Assembly: GCA_024867545.1 (NCBI GenBank)
Contig: JANFNE010000075.1
Location: 186,001 to 250,000, forward strand
Reading direction: 5' to 3'
Origin: Phytopythium helicoides
Lineage: Eukaryota; Oomycota; Peronosporomycetes; Pythiales; Pythiaceae
Length of the DNA: 64,000 bases
Below, piece after piece: positions 1 through 10,512 of the stretch (its first letter is position 1; each line of letters begins with the position of its first letter). A program made the position numbers and the translations under genes. The notes under the pieces were generated by a model. That model made no database searches. It had not been told where the DNA came from and saw only the letters and a program-made list of their open reading frames with translations.

Positions 1-12
1 GAGCTCGACAGC

Positions 13-438
13 ATGTCCGTGATGCTGGGCCGATCGCCTAGCATGACTGGACTGGCGATGCCCGCGCCACAGCCACAGACCTCGTGCAGCAGCCGTGTGA
101 GCCCCGTGTCGACTGCCTTCAGTTCGGTCGACTGGCGTCTAGCGACTGAGGATCTGCGCCGTGTGCGGTCCAGCAACGTCGTGCTCATTGAGCGGATGCT
201 TCGCAACCACCAGCCGCACGATGTGCTGAGCCAGGTGCCCGAAAACACGGACTGGCGATCCAAGACGTTCAAGCTCGCGCTCAAGATCGAGCGACTGATC
301 TTCAAGGCGGCCAAGTCTCGTGACGACTACCTCGACCAGGAGACGCTCGCCCGCCGCGTCAAGATCCTCTCTCGCCACCTCGTCCGCATCCGCATGCGCA
401 AGAACGCGCTTGCCGACGGTATCTCGGTCCGCACGTAG
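13..438 (+). CDS. KIX-like domain protein, paralogue 1 (possibly 5'-partial)
   Basis: Single-exon ORF of 141 aa. Residues ~48-138 hold a domain shared with the three genes downstream: a W-containing entry, then R(x)2NVVLIERML, NHQPHDVL, a KTFKLALKIER core, then SRDDYLD and a basic end, VRIRMRKN. The spacing K-x-E/K-x-E-R, A-x-S-R-(D/E)-x-Y, then Arg/Lys-rich tail resembles helix 3 of KIX domains (CBP/p300, MED15), which bind activation domains of transcription factors. KIX is my inference from this pattern. The frame stays open from the ATG at 13 to the window edge, so the true start may lie outside. Stop TAG at 436-438. No intron is needed. A nuclear role in transcription is plausible but unproven. 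Confidence 0.7.
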   Translation: MSVMLGRSPSMTGLAMPAPQPQTSCSSRVSPVSTAFSSVDWRLATEDLRRVRSSNVVLIERMLRNHQPHDVLSQVPENTDWRSKTFKLALKIERLIFKAAKSRDDYLDQETLARRVKILSRHLVRIRMRKNALADGISVRT

Positions 439-2212
439 GCACACCTGGTGCTGCCGGCACCGACCGCCCTCCAAACGCGCAGGACTGGACGCCGCCCTCC
501 CTCCACACGCAACTCGAGCGACAGCTCGACGGGACATCAGACCGCGACCACCACCCCCCTCCGTCCGCTTGGACGACGCTCGTGCAGGCTGCTTTGGACG
601 CCCACCAAGCCACCTCGAGCCGATAGCCACCCTCCCTATTTATTCCTCCGTCGTGTTTGATACCCCCATAATAAAAGTAGGACCCATGAACCATCATCAT
701 CCATCCCCTCGTCGGTCGGTCAGGTCACATGGCATGTCATCCCAGCGTTCCCCGTCGTCGCGCCATCCCCTCCCCTCCCCATCCAACAGGACGTCTTTCT
801 GAAGGGCTTGACGACGCCATCTCCCTTTTGGCGTTAAACAGTCACCTTCAGTATCGATCGTCGCCTCATGGGCCATCCTCGCACGGTTCGTTCGTCGCCT
901 CGCCGACCACCGTCAACAGAGCTCCTCAATCCAAGCAACATCCTTCGAGCCCGAGCGTCATGGCCGTCTCTGCGCGCTCATTGGGCGGATCGAGGCCCGG
1001 GAAATCACGATCCCCAGCGAAAGCAGCCAATCACGCGCGCCGGCGACGGAGGCATTTGGATTTTTGCGGCGGCGACACAAAGACAAGCTGCACATTCGGC
1101 TCGCTTCGTTCCCACCGCACAACGACACGATGGGGGATGAGAAAAGTTTAACAGGCCGCAAAAACGTGCCCGGAACCTGGCGCAGGATACTGGCCGCCAT
1201 GGTATTGCCGCGCGTTTCCACCCGCGCCTGTGTGGCGGCGGCGCGACTCTCGGCTTATGATTTGTGGCCGAGAAATCGCTTTCGCAGCATTGCAACGGTA
1301 CCCACACCACCTCGAGATCTCAGCCGTTTCCTGTGCGCTTTCGCACGGAAGTGCTCGCTTGCTCTTGTCCATTGGCTCCCTCCGTTCATCCAAGTAATTC
1401 CTCAGTTTGGCCACATGCATGCTGAAGGCAGCGCATGCCCACACGCTGCGATACTCTCTCGATTGAGCATGATTTCAAAGATCAAAGAAGTTTGCTGTCC
1501 AACAGGAAGATCCTAGAGTTTGTAATGCATACTTTCCACCAGGAGAGCCTGCGCGACATCAGGCGCAAAAACATGGAGCCCCTCGAGCTCCGTCAGGCAC
1601 GGTACACTCTTTGGGTGCGCCTTCCTGTGCACCAAAGCTGCCTGCGTCAACAGTGGTGGTACATACACACCGTATGAGGGGGTTAAACACAGCTGACGTC
1701 GTTTGGCACCCTAGAGTGTGCCGCTAGCCTCCTTGCCGCGAAGAAATGCCCTCCACACGCACCCTGCGAGGTTCTCTGCCACTGCAAGGTTCTTTCATGG
1801 CCGACGATGCCGTCCATAGGTAGCAGACAAAGTGGAGGCGAAACGTAGCAATCCGGCCGAGACAATTCGCTCTGGCAATGACCAGGCAGCATAACTCCGG
1901 ATTTTCCAGGCACCAAATACGCGACAGATATGCTGACTGAGAGGCCGACACTCGGCTGCAACGCCCCTATTTTTGCTCTGTTGCGCCTGAGCCAGGATCG
2001 CGTAGTCTAGAGTATCTTCGCGTCTGTATGCCGTTGAAGCAGCACTGGGACTGTGCTGGATCATATAGAGACGCACGACCGGGCGGCGTACCGCTTCTAT
2101 AGGCATCGGGGCCGCAACCTGCCGTCGTAGCCCAGAAACGTATCAAAGGAGCATTTTCTTCCGCCTGCTCGGCCCGCCGCTTTCACTGCAGCCGACAGGA
2201 AGGAACGAAGGC
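439..2212. other. Intergenic, 1.8 kb, no gene recognised
   Basis: Only short ORFs without recognisable motifs on either strand. A T/A-rich stretch (651-680, containing ataataaaagta) just after KIX paralogue 1 may hold its 3' end signal. No repeats or mobile element features seen. Confidence 0.5.
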
Positions 2213-2737
2213 ATGGGCCGACCTGGTTCACTCCAGAATTTGATCCAAGCCGCCGCAGTCATGCACGAGCTAAAGACGACCAAGCCCGGGGACGACTTCC
2301 TCCTCCGGGACCGTCACCTGGTCGACCGCAAGCCACTCCGCATTACTGTCAGCACCAGCAATGCTCTCCCGTGGAGCGACATCCGCTACTACGACAACAC
2401 CTGGTTCGAGATCAGCGACGACCTGCGCACGCGCAGGTGGCAGCACGTCGTGCTCATCGACCGCATGCTCCGCGGTCACCACCCGCACGAGGTGCTGACG
2501 CACGTTCCGCAAAACACCAACTGGCTCGCCAAGACATTCACGCTCGCGCTCAAGATCGAGCGGTTCATGTTTTTCTCGGCCAAATCCCGCGAGAGCTACC
2601 TCGACGAGCGAACACTGCGCACTCGCGTGTCCAAGATCTCTCGCTACCTCGTGCGCCTCCGGGAGCGCAAGAACCTCGCACACACTCGCACCTCGGACCC
2701 GCGACTACTGCATATGCTGAAGCGGTACTTTGCGTGA
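2213..2737 (+). CDS. KIX-like domain protein, paralogue 2
   Basis: 174 aa, single exon, ATG at 2213 (context GAAGGCATGG). The shared domain covers residues ~70-160, with VVLIDRMLRGHHPHEVL, KTFTLALKIERFMF, AKSRESYLDE and LVRLRERKN. The N-terminal ~65 residues have no counterpart in the other three copies, and a 14-residue tail follows the domain (LLHMLKRYFA). It replaces the usual NWREPTEE entry by TWFEISDDLR and is the most diverged copy. Probable function as for the neighbours: a small adaptor that could bind activation domains. The KIX assignment is pattern-based. Confidence 0.72.
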   Translation: MGRPGSLQNLIQAAAVMHELKTTKPGDDFLLRDRHLVDRKPLRITVSTSNALPWSDIRYYDNTWFEISDDLRTRRWQHVVLIDRMLRGHHPHEVLTHVPQNTNWLAKTFTLALKIERFMFFSAKSRESYLDERTLRTRVSKISRYLVRLRERKNLAHTRTSDPRLLHMLKRYFA

Positions 2738-3263
2738 GTCAAGAAGGCGCCATCAATTAGCATATAGGTAGTCGAGCCACCAACGCATTCCATTCAACAA
2801 GCGTGTATAATATTATTGAGCGATTTGGCCGCACAACGCGCTTCCTCGCTTGGTGATCGGATGCAAGGCAGCACTTTGCTGCCCATGTTGAAGCCTGGCG
2901 AAGCAGCAGCGACGTTGTTCGTGGCAAAACACCATTTTCGCGCTTGGTGTTGACTTTTTTTTTTTAAAACAACAACAATCTTCATCGAAATTCGACCACA
3001 CTAAAAAAATAAATAAAGTGGTGGCCAGTTTTGGGAAGCCAGTCAATCTCAATCTTGCCAAAGTCGGTGCAAAGGACACGCACTGGTCGGAGGAAAAAAC
3101 GCAACAGCCGACAAGAATGCGCGTTTTTGCGGCACGCAAGCTGGCCGCAAGTCGCATGTATCGAAAAGCCGCTGTTAGTGATCGCTCAATCGCTCTGTTG
3201 GTCGATTCCGACTCTGCGGACGCCATTCGGATTCTTGCCCGGACGCTAGAAAGCGATCGCACC
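2738..3263. other. Intergenic, 0.5 kb
   Basis: Between KIX paralogues 2 and 3. Has a T10 run at 2956-2965 and an A-rich run near 3004-3018. The paralogue-3 frame is open from a GTG at 3018, but the upstream stretch has none of the family sequence and is read here as leader. Confidence 0.45.
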
Positions 3264-3713
3264 ATGAGCGGCGGCAACTCGTTCCCGTACTCTCCATCGA
3301 CACAAGGATCAAGTGACGACACCGCGTGGATCAGCCAGTTCAACGGCATTGAGTTGGCTACGGACCCCAGTCGCGGCAATTCCCCGCTGTACCCGATTTC
3401 CTGGATGTATAACTGGCGCGAACCGACCGAGGAGCTGCGGCGATCGCGGGCTCGCAACGTGCTGCTGATCGACCGAATGCTGCGATCGCACCAGCCGCAT
3501 GACGTGTTGACGCAAGTGCCCGAGAACAACAACTGGCACACCAAGACAATCTCGGTCGCACTCAAGATTGAGCGGCTCATGTTCACGACCGCGAATTCGC
3601 GCGAGCACTACGAGGACAAGGCGACGCTCCGAAGCCGCGTGCAGCTTCTCTCGAGGCAGCTCGTGCGCATGCGGAAGCGTAAGAATGTCGTTGCAGGCAT
3701 GGTGTGTGTCTGA
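3264..3713 (+). CDS. KIX-like domain protein, paralogue 3
   Basis: 149 aa from the ATG at 3264, chosen because its context CGCACCATGAGC resembles that of paralogue 4 (GGCCACCATGGCG). The frame is open upstream for 82 codons to a GTG at 3018, so a longer product through an unseen exon cannot be excluded. The shared domain is at residues ~50-145: NWREPTEELRR, VLLIDRMLRSHQPHDVL, ALKIERLMF, ANSREHYEDK, LVRMRKRKN. The N-terminus is Ser/Gly/Asn-rich and looks disordered. Intronless, same strand and same gene size class as its neighbours, consistent with tandem duplication. Confidence 0.74.
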   Translation: MSGGNSFPYSPSTQGSSDDTAWISQFNGIELATDPSRGNSPLYPISWMYNWREPTEELRRSRARNVLLIDRMLRSHQPHDVLTQVPENNNWHTKTISVALKIERLMFTTANSREHYEDKATLRSRVQLLSRQLVRMRKRKNVVAGMVCV

Positions 3714-4871
3714 GGGCAGTCTCCGCAAGGTAGTATATTTATAGCGTAAAAACAACACTATTATAATGGAAATGAGCAAGAAAAAAAAAAAAAACTGCTG
3801 AAATTGGCCCAAGCAGCAGCATGTGGTGATTGTGTGTGTCAACAGCGCCAGAATCACTCGCTCGGCATCCAAGACCACACCTTGAGCGCCTCCAAGCCGC
3901 AGTTCAACGGCTCCAAGCTTCGATCCGCGCTGTAGCCGTCGTTGGCGTCGTTTCGTGTGGGCGTGGCCTCGTCGCGAACAGCCACTTCTTCCCGCCACCC
4001 ATCCGCCCTCGCGTCAAGTGCTTGCGTTCTCCTGACAGGCGAAATAGCCCCGCTTGTCTGCTCGGCGGCCAAGTGCACTGACCAGCAGATTTGCTGAACC
4101 CCGCGATCGTCATTAGGTCGGCCGGCCTGTCGGTCGGTCGGAGACAACAGCTCGCCAGCTGGAAACCGCAGAGCTCTACAGCATAGCACGTCCGCCCGAG
4201 CGCTACCCATGCGGCAGGCGCTTCCAGAGCTCCATGAATGGTGTCCTCCCGGATGTGCTGCATGATTGCCAGCCTGGCATGGACCTCATGCGCAGTATGT
4301 CAAACCATACAACGTCTTGACGGCGCGTTGAACAAGCACATTCTAAACAATCCGTACCGTACTTTCCGAAAAGCGCATCTCCGCGCGAAAGAGAATTGTC
4401 GCTCTTTTTTGGCCAATGGGCGCGCGGCTGCTGCATGGATACGAAATTGCGCGTATTTCGCGTTTTTGCAGCGGGAGTGACTTGGCGTTTGTATGCGGGC
4501 GACACCTTGGGGCGTTGCGGCCGAGCCCTCCATGCCCATGCAATGGGGACTTCCCGAGAGGGGAGAGGAGCCGTGGCAGGCTGCTGGGAGTCTAGAAGGC
4601 TCCGTGGCTCGGCGACGAGCTCTCTGTCTTCTTTCTGCCTCGGTCGAAACAATCCTCGGTTGGCACTCTTGCTGGCGGCACTCCGGGGGCTCTCTCGCTC
4701 TCGTCGCCTGCGCCACAGGCGGCTCGAGAGGCTGCGTCGAGCCAAAGACACGGACGCTCGCTCCCTCGACTATTTATTGCCTTGCAACGTGGCGTGGCGA
4801 GGTTTCGGCGGTCTCGCTCGGACCCTCGCAAAGACAAGTTCCTGTGAGCCCAACTGGCTGACGTGGCCACC
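3714..4871. other. Intergenic, 1.16 kb
   Basis: No convincing gene. An A15 run lies at 3780-3794 in the probable 3' region of paralogue 3. Short ORFs on both strands lack motifs. GC rises towards paralogue 4, whose promoter should be in the last few hundred bases. Confidence 0.45.
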
Positions 4872-5525
4872 ATGGCGAGCACCGACAAGCCCAATGGAGG
4901 CGCGAGCTTCCCGACCCAAGACACAGCAGCAGCAGCAGCAGCAGGCTACGAGAACAATGGCGAGCTCCCGACGTACTTGCTGAGCCCCGAGCTCGCAGAC
5001 CCGGCGGGCCGACGGCCGCTGACGATGCTACCTCCGCCCCCTCCTCTTCCTCCGTCTTCGATCTCGCCCATGCCCTCGCCGTACCTCGGCGGAATCGGGC
5101 TCGTGCCGCCGCTCGTGGTCTCGACGGCGTTCCAGAACCCGCCTTTGGTCCCGCCGGTCATGTATGCAGCCGGACACACCATGGCCCCGATGGTCCGTAG
5201 CAGCAGCAACAACGAGAACAACTGGAGGGAGCCGACGGAGGAGATGCGCCGGCTGCGCGCGCGCAACGTCATCCTCGTGGAGCGGATGCTGACCAACCAC
5301 CAGCCGCACGACGTGCTCACGCAGGTGCCCGAGAACTTCAATTGGCACTCCAAGACGTTCGCGCTCGCCATCAAGATCGAGCGCCTCATGTTTGCGTCCG
5401 CCACGTCGAGGGAGAACTACCTGGACGAGGCTACGCTGCGCAGCCGCGTGCAGATCTTGTCGCGCCACTTGGTGCGCATCCGCAAGCGGAAGAACGCCAT
5501 GGCGTCCGCGTACGCCAACACATGA
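4872..5525 (+). CDS. KIX-like domain protein, paralogue 4
   Basis: 217 aa from the ATG at 4872 (GGCCACCATGG, a good Kozak-like context). Residues 1-115 are low complexity, with an Ala run and a Pro-rich stretch (MLPPPPPLPPSS), as in transcription co-regulators. The shared domain covers ~115-210: NWREPTEEMRRLRARN, VILVERMLTNHQPHDVL, ALAIKIERLMF, ATSRENYLDE, LVRIRKRKN. Its domain and that of paralogue 3 are the closest pair by eye. The Pro-rich arm plus KIX-like domain recalls MED15-type co-activators, but none of the rest of MED15 is present. Function is inferred. Confidence 0.76.
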   Translation: MASTDKPNGGASFPTQDTAAAAAAGYENNGELPTYLLSPELADPAGRRPLTMLPPPPPLPPSSISPMPSPYLGGIGLVPPLVVSTAFQNPPLVPPVMYAAGHTMAPMVRSSSNNENNWREPTEEMRRLRARNVILVERMLTNHQPHDVLTQVPENFNWHSKTFALAIKIERLMFASATSRENYLDEATLRSRVQILSRHLVRIRKRKNAMASAYANT

Positions 5526-6598
5526 GACAGGACCCATCGTCGCAGGTTCCGCCCACGAGAGATACGGCTCCGTAGCGATGCGCTTTCCTGAGGCGGACCG
5601 TGGATGGGCTTGATCCGATGTGATCAACTATTGGACCGCGTGGGGAAAACAGGCTACCCGATCTCCCCCGTGGCACCAGCAACCGTGGACGCAGGAGTCT
5701 ATGCGTAGCTCGCAGATTTCCAGGCCGTGTTCGCGCAGTGAGCTGTCGTAGAGAATTTTATAGAGGCGGCGAAGGCAGGCAGACAGACAGGCTGGAAGGA
5801 AGGCAGACGTAGTTCGCGCGCGCCGAGACTTTCCAGCGGGAGTCCTCCGGCGGCGTGGCGCCACCACTTGCCAAAGGCATGGGTGAGTCAGCGGGTATTT
5901 AAGAGTTGGGTAGTGGACGTATCATCACAACCAGCGAGAAGATCATGGAAGTCCTCCGTCTCCCCATGCAGAACACCGTCGATCTCTGAACGTTGAGCGT
6001 CGTTCGTGTCCATGAATGCGGCCGGGATGACGAGCGGGAATTTCGATGGGTTTTTATTTTTTTGATTGATATATTATGATATATCAAAATACAAGCTAAA
6101 TTGTTTGCTTCAACGCGTTCATGTTGTGCGACCAATCACGTGAACAGCATCACTGCCTGAAAATACGCCCCCCCCCTAAATATACATACTCTGTCCATGG
6201 ACCCGAACGCGAATACTTGGCCATTGTGGCAAGGCTCCCAGCATGCAAGGCTCTCCGGAGCCACCCAATGTCTTTGGCGGTGTAGGTCGAGCTGTTGGTT
6301 CCGTCGAGGGTCCTCTGGTCTCAAGGGATACAATGGACAGGCGTCTAGTGCGTCGCGACGAGCGATGTGGAAGCGCCAGGTTTCAGGACATGCTGTGAGC
6401 GTGGTCGATATCGGGAAAAGGTGTGACCGTTGTTTTTGGCCTGACGCGCTCTTGGTGTGGTTTCTAGACTAGTCCTGACACGCGAAACGAATCGGTCGCG
6501 CACATCTCGCTCCCCAATGGCGAGCAAATCCATGACATGTGCGCTTTGTTGGAACTGAGACCCCACATGTCGCCAAAGCAGTCTGACGATGAGTGTCG
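5526..6598. other. Intergenic, 1.07 kb
   Basis: No gene recognised. An AT-rich patch at 6051-6110 and a C8 run near 6169-6177 are the only compositional features. The promoter or an upstream exon of the next gene may lie here. Confidence 0.45.
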
Positions 6599-8035
6599 AT
6601 GGTCCATTGCAGAAGCAAGATCTTGCAAAAGCACTGTATCAAGGACGAGCAACGCACAGCGCATCGCTTCCACCAGCAGCGCGAGAAAGCGCGAACGGCT
6701 CGCGAACAAAGCAACAGTCCTGGTCGACAGCCGCTTGACCCGACAAGCGTCACTGCTCAAAAATTAACGGATGCTCCCGACACTTACTACAACACAGACT
6801 GCGGGGCCAAGAAGGTATTGAATGCGCTGTGCTGCGTTCTGTTGATCAGTGTTTAGCTGACACCGAGGCTGTGCTACATTGTATTGTGATCAGACCCTGC
6901 AGCGTGCGTTGGGAGACAACAATACCTGCCGAAGCGCCTTCGACTCGACTAAGGACAGATTCGCGAGTACTGCGGCGTACCGTTCATCTACGTTTGCGAG
7001 CGTCGTCAAGGAGCCCTTCTCCGATCCGGAGGCCATTGGCCCAGGCACATACCGCTCAAAAAAGCGCGCAATTGTGGTGAAGAAGAAGCAGATGCCAACA
7101 CCAGGATACATGAGCAAATCAGCTCGCTTCGAGCGCGCTCAGGCGCAAATCTCTGCTGTATTGTCGCTAGACTCGTCACGACACGATCCTCCTAGGAGCC
7201 CAGTGCTAGAGAAAGCTGGTGGTTATGTTCAGCAACGCCCCTCGACTGACCGCGCTCGAGGGCCAGTGCTGTCAACAACCCCGCGATTCAAGTCGGCCGT
7301 GTTTCCTGGTACGTTTCATGTACTTCAGTTTTGGCAGATTATAGCATCCTTACAGTACATGTGGAGACAGAACGCTACGTGTCTTCCAAGCAGTATCGGC
7401 TCACGAATGATGCACCCGACCGGTTCTACGACATTAGTCCATCGTGCAAGGTCTTGAGTACTCCCTTTTTGCCTTCCTCTCAACAAACTCTAAAAATGTG
7501 TTGGCCTCCAGTTCTCGGTCGAAGCGTCTGTGAAGAGCTCAAGCTTCCGTTGTTCGGCTATGGTCTCTCGTGCTAGCCGGTTGTCTTCGGTACGGCCATC
7601 CTGCTTCACTGTAGCCATCTCATTTCAAAGTGTAGCCATCTCCAACCACCTTGGTCTGCATGCCTCAACAGGAAGCTGCCATGGTGCACAACACGCCGAG
7701 CGTGCCTATTTTGTCGAGTGCAACGCGCGACATCGGTCCAGGCGCCTACAACGTCCCTCTCGGAGCCTCCGGCGGCCACGAGGACGTCAATTTCATCATG
7801 ATGCCGCAACACGTAAGTGTTTGATACGCGTCGTTATAACTTGCATCGGTTCTAACCAATATTTCTCCAGATGGACCGCTTCGGTCTGCCCGCCGCCAAC
7901 GTAGGCTTCGTGGAGGCGCGCTTCCGGCGCTTCGCACTCGATCCGGAGCCTCCCGGTCCCCCTGCTTCATCTCCCTCGCCTCCCAGACGCTCGCCGCGCA
8001 CGTCGTCGCCCATGGCGCCTCGCCGCGGTAATTAA
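6599..8035 (+). CDS. Sperm-tail PG-rich repeat (STPGR/SHIPPO) protein, multi-exon
   Basis: Six exons reconstructed by eye: 6599-6814, 6894 to ~7310, an exon after the acceptor near 7356 to ~7449, one after ~7511, one from ~7672 to 7812, and the last ending at 8035. Junction phases agree; the donor after ~7449 (GTCTTG) is weak. Repeats of the STPGR type recur: DAPDTYYNTDCGAKK, EAIGPGTYRSKK, DAPDRFYDISPSCK and DIGPGAYNVPLG. Such proteins sit on axonemal microtubules in cilia and flagella, here presumably the zoospore flagellum. The C-terminus is Pro/Ser/Arg-rich. The 5' end is the least certain part, since an earlier exon may exist. Directly upstream of TOM7 on the same strand and near the flagellar gene DAW1. 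Confidence 0.72.
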
Positions 8036-8168
8036 CTTAACATGCCTCTCCATTTCAGCCAATAGTCGTGTCGCTCCCCCTTATTTTCTACTTCTCATTG
8101 GCTGAAAATCAAATTTCCTCGTCCGACGTGGGTGGCTGGGTGGAGACTGGAAATCGCAAGCGGAGACC
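8036..8168 (+). promoter_or_regulatory. TOM7 promoter with two opposed CCAAT boxes
   Basis: AGCCAAT at ~8057-8063 and its complement ATTGGCT at ~8097-8103, 65-110 bp before the TOM7 start. The second box overlaps CTCATTGG, which partly resembles the oomycete initiator core TCATT. The motifs are seen directly; regulatory use is inferred. Confidence 0.4.
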
Positions 8169-8414
8169 ATGAGCAAGGTGTGGAAGAGTGCGCCGACCAA
8201 GTTCTTCAAGGCCATCAAGCCTGTCGTGCACTGGGGCTTCGTGCCGCTGGTGCTGATCATCGCGCTCCGGCAGGAGCGTGACATCTCGTGCGTGCTTTCC
8301 CCGCTTTTCCGGCGGAAATCGGCGCCGTCTAACGCGCGTTGTGGCCTTTTTTCCAGCCTCTGGCAGATCATCAACCCGCTCGCCGCGCCCGCCGAGCCCC
8401 CGCAGCTCCAGTAA
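8169..8414 (+). CDS. TOM7: Mitochondrial import receptor subunit TOM7
   Basis: Two exons, 8169-8287 and 8357-8414, joined in phase 2 (intron GTGCGT...TTCCAG) to give 58 aa. The centre, [15 protein letters not shown], is the single transmembrane segment with the Tom7 signature (WGFxPLV), and after the junction LWQIINPLA matches the conserved Tom7 C-terminus. TOM7 is a small outer-membrane subunit that modulates assembly of the TOM40 translocase. The uninterrupted reading of the same frame gives an 81-aa product with an unrelated insert, which is intron sequence. Ends 182 bp from the end of DAW1, tail to tail. Confidence 0.88.
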   Translation: MSKVWKSAPTKFFKAIKPVVHWGFVPLVLIIALRQERDISCVLSPLFRRKSAPSNARCGLFSSLWQIINPLAAPAEPPQLQ

Positions 8415-8595
8415 AGCGGCTCTCGCTGCGCTGCCGGTGCTCGAGATGCCTCGTAACCTGAGCGGCGAATAGAGAGAGAGAGAATGAACACTGAGCGCCA
8501 TTGGAATGTTTCGTCTTTCGTGGAGTGGGGCGACCTGCGCCAGACATGCACTTGGCTAATTGAGGAAGCGCTCTGGGGATCTGCGACCGCCGCTC

Positions 8596-10124
8596 CTAGC
8601 ACTTCCAGATCCGGCACGTGTTGTCCTTCGAGCCTGAGCGCACGCAGTTTGGTTGTGAGATCTACCTTTCTAGGGTCAAAGAGCCATGACATCGCACCTG
8701 TGATGATCGTGTCGCCCTCGTAGTTGAACGCGCAGCTAAAGATCTCGTCCGTGTGTCCCTCAAGCATCTGCAGGCAGTCACCCGTCTCGACCTCCCACAG
8801 TCGCGCGACCTTGTCGCTGCTGGCCGTGAGCACCTTGGAGCCCTGAGGGTTGAAGCACACCTTGGAGATCTCGGCCTCGTGTCCGATCAGGATGGCTTGG
8901 CACGCGCCGGTCATAGTGTTGTAAATGCGCGACGTGCCATCTGCTGACGCCGTCACGAGCTTGGAACCCGTGGCGTTGAAACTCACATCCAGGATCTCAT
9001 CGTTGTGGCCGCGTAGCGTCTGCACGTTCTGCCCAGACGCGACGTCCCAAATCTTGCACGTTCGATCAATGGAGCCGCTAATGCATAGCTCTCCAGTGTA
9101 ATTGAACTGTGTGCTCGAGATTTCGCCGTGGTGGCCCGCAAGCGTGTGGATACAGCGGCCAGAGCGCACGTCCCAAACCTTGACCGTGTGGTCGAATGAG
9201 CCCGTGATAATGCGCTCGCCCTGCGTGTCGAAGTTGAGACTCACGATTTCAGCAGTATGTCCGAACAGTGTGTGCAGCTCCTGACCAGTCTCGACATCCC
9301 ACAGCTTGGCGGTGTTGTCCATAGAGCCCGTCGCGATGACTGTGCCCTGTGGGTTGAACGACAAGCACACAATCTCGGTCGAATGCCCGCGGTATGTGTG
9401 GTATAGTTGTCCAGTCTCGGCGCTCCACAGCTTGCATGTCTTGTCGAAAGAGCCCGTAATGATCTTGTCGCTACGTATGAAGAATACAGGCACGTTGGTT
9501 TCAGGAGAGCATCTACTCATGACAACATAATTTCGCTACATACCCGTAGGGATTGTTGAAGGCAATCGCGTACACGACGTTCTTGTGCCCTTCTAGAGTG
9601 AGGAGCTCGTCACCCGTCTGTGTATCCCAGACCTTGCACGTGCGATCGTAGCTGCCTGTAATGAACTTGTCGCCCGACTTGTTGAACGCGCAGTTTGTAA
9701 GCGGCAGAATATGCGCTCGTAGGATCTTGAACAGGTAAAAATCGTTGCTCTCGTTCACTTCCAGCTTCTCAATGAGCTCTGCCACCGAAGCGCTTCAGCG
9801 TTACAAACACAAACAACGACAGCGTGTTGAGAGGACAACACGCACTGTAGATGAGCCGTCGTAGCTGTGGCTTGCGGGACTCGGAAATGAGTGGCTCCTC
9901 AAACACGATTTGGTTCACGAGCACCTCAATGTCGGATCTGGACACTCACCAAATGTTAGCCTTGAGAAACAAGCAACAACAGACTTCAGACACGAAAAAA
10001 AAACGCACTCGGCTGTAAGATGCAGTAGGTCGATCTCCTTCATCTCGCGCGTGCCATCGCGCAGCTCATACTCGAGGATAATGCCCGGCGGGTAGTAGCG
10101 TAGCAGGAATCGCTTGAGCTTCAT
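8596..10124 (-). CDS. DAW1: Dynein assembly factor with WD repeats 1 (DAW1/ODA16/WDR69)
   Basis: Five exons on the minus strand: 10124-10009, 9936-9846, 9778-9544, 9470-8698, 8633-8596. The N-terminus [15 protein letters not shown] is the ODA16 family signature and is followed by about eight WD40 repeats ([42 protein letters not shown]). The last exon is only 38 nt and encodes [11 protein letters not shown] plus the stop, closing the propeller. Reading through the preceding 64-bp intron keeps the frame open to 8081 with a false C-terminus. DAW1 is the cargo adaptor that carries outer-arm dynein into flagella with IFT. Its presence implies a motile flagellate stage. Confidence 0.93.
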
Positions 10125-10512
10125 AGCTTGATGACAAGTCGATCCAAAAACAAGCTGGCAATGTCGACGGCTCTACTCGGGAGGTGGCGGAGCAGTCGAC
10201 GGCCTCGTGCGAAGGTGAATAACGATCGCGTCGCGTCCAGTCGGGCCAGGCGGAGCGAATGCGACGGTTGGTTTCGAGAAGTCGATCTTCCAGCCTAAAG
10301 TCGGCGACCGACCAGCGAGCTTCAACACAAGCATGCAATGGCGTCACGAAGAGACACGATCGCAAAACTGCCAGGCAAATTCCATATCGAGACAACTCTG
10401 GGAAGCTCATGTTTCATTTTCACGGGACTTAGTACTTGACACCAATGGACAACAATGGCTATGGCTGCAGAGAACCTGCATTACCGATAGCGGAAGGTGG
10501 AGTAGTGAGATT
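10125..10512. other. Intergenic, 0.39 kb
   Basis: Between the DAW1 start and the end of the next minus-strand gene. It should hold the DAW1 promoter. No further feature recognised. Confidence 0.4.

Noticed and set aside
3018..3263. Longer N-terminus for KIX paralogue 3
   Set aside because: Begins with GTG, shares nothing with the other paralogues, and the ATG at 3264 has the same context as in paralogue 4.
8081..9520. 479-aa WD40 ORF as the full DAW1 product
   Set aside because: It runs through an intron at each end; conserved DAW1 residues at both ends are recovered only after splicing.
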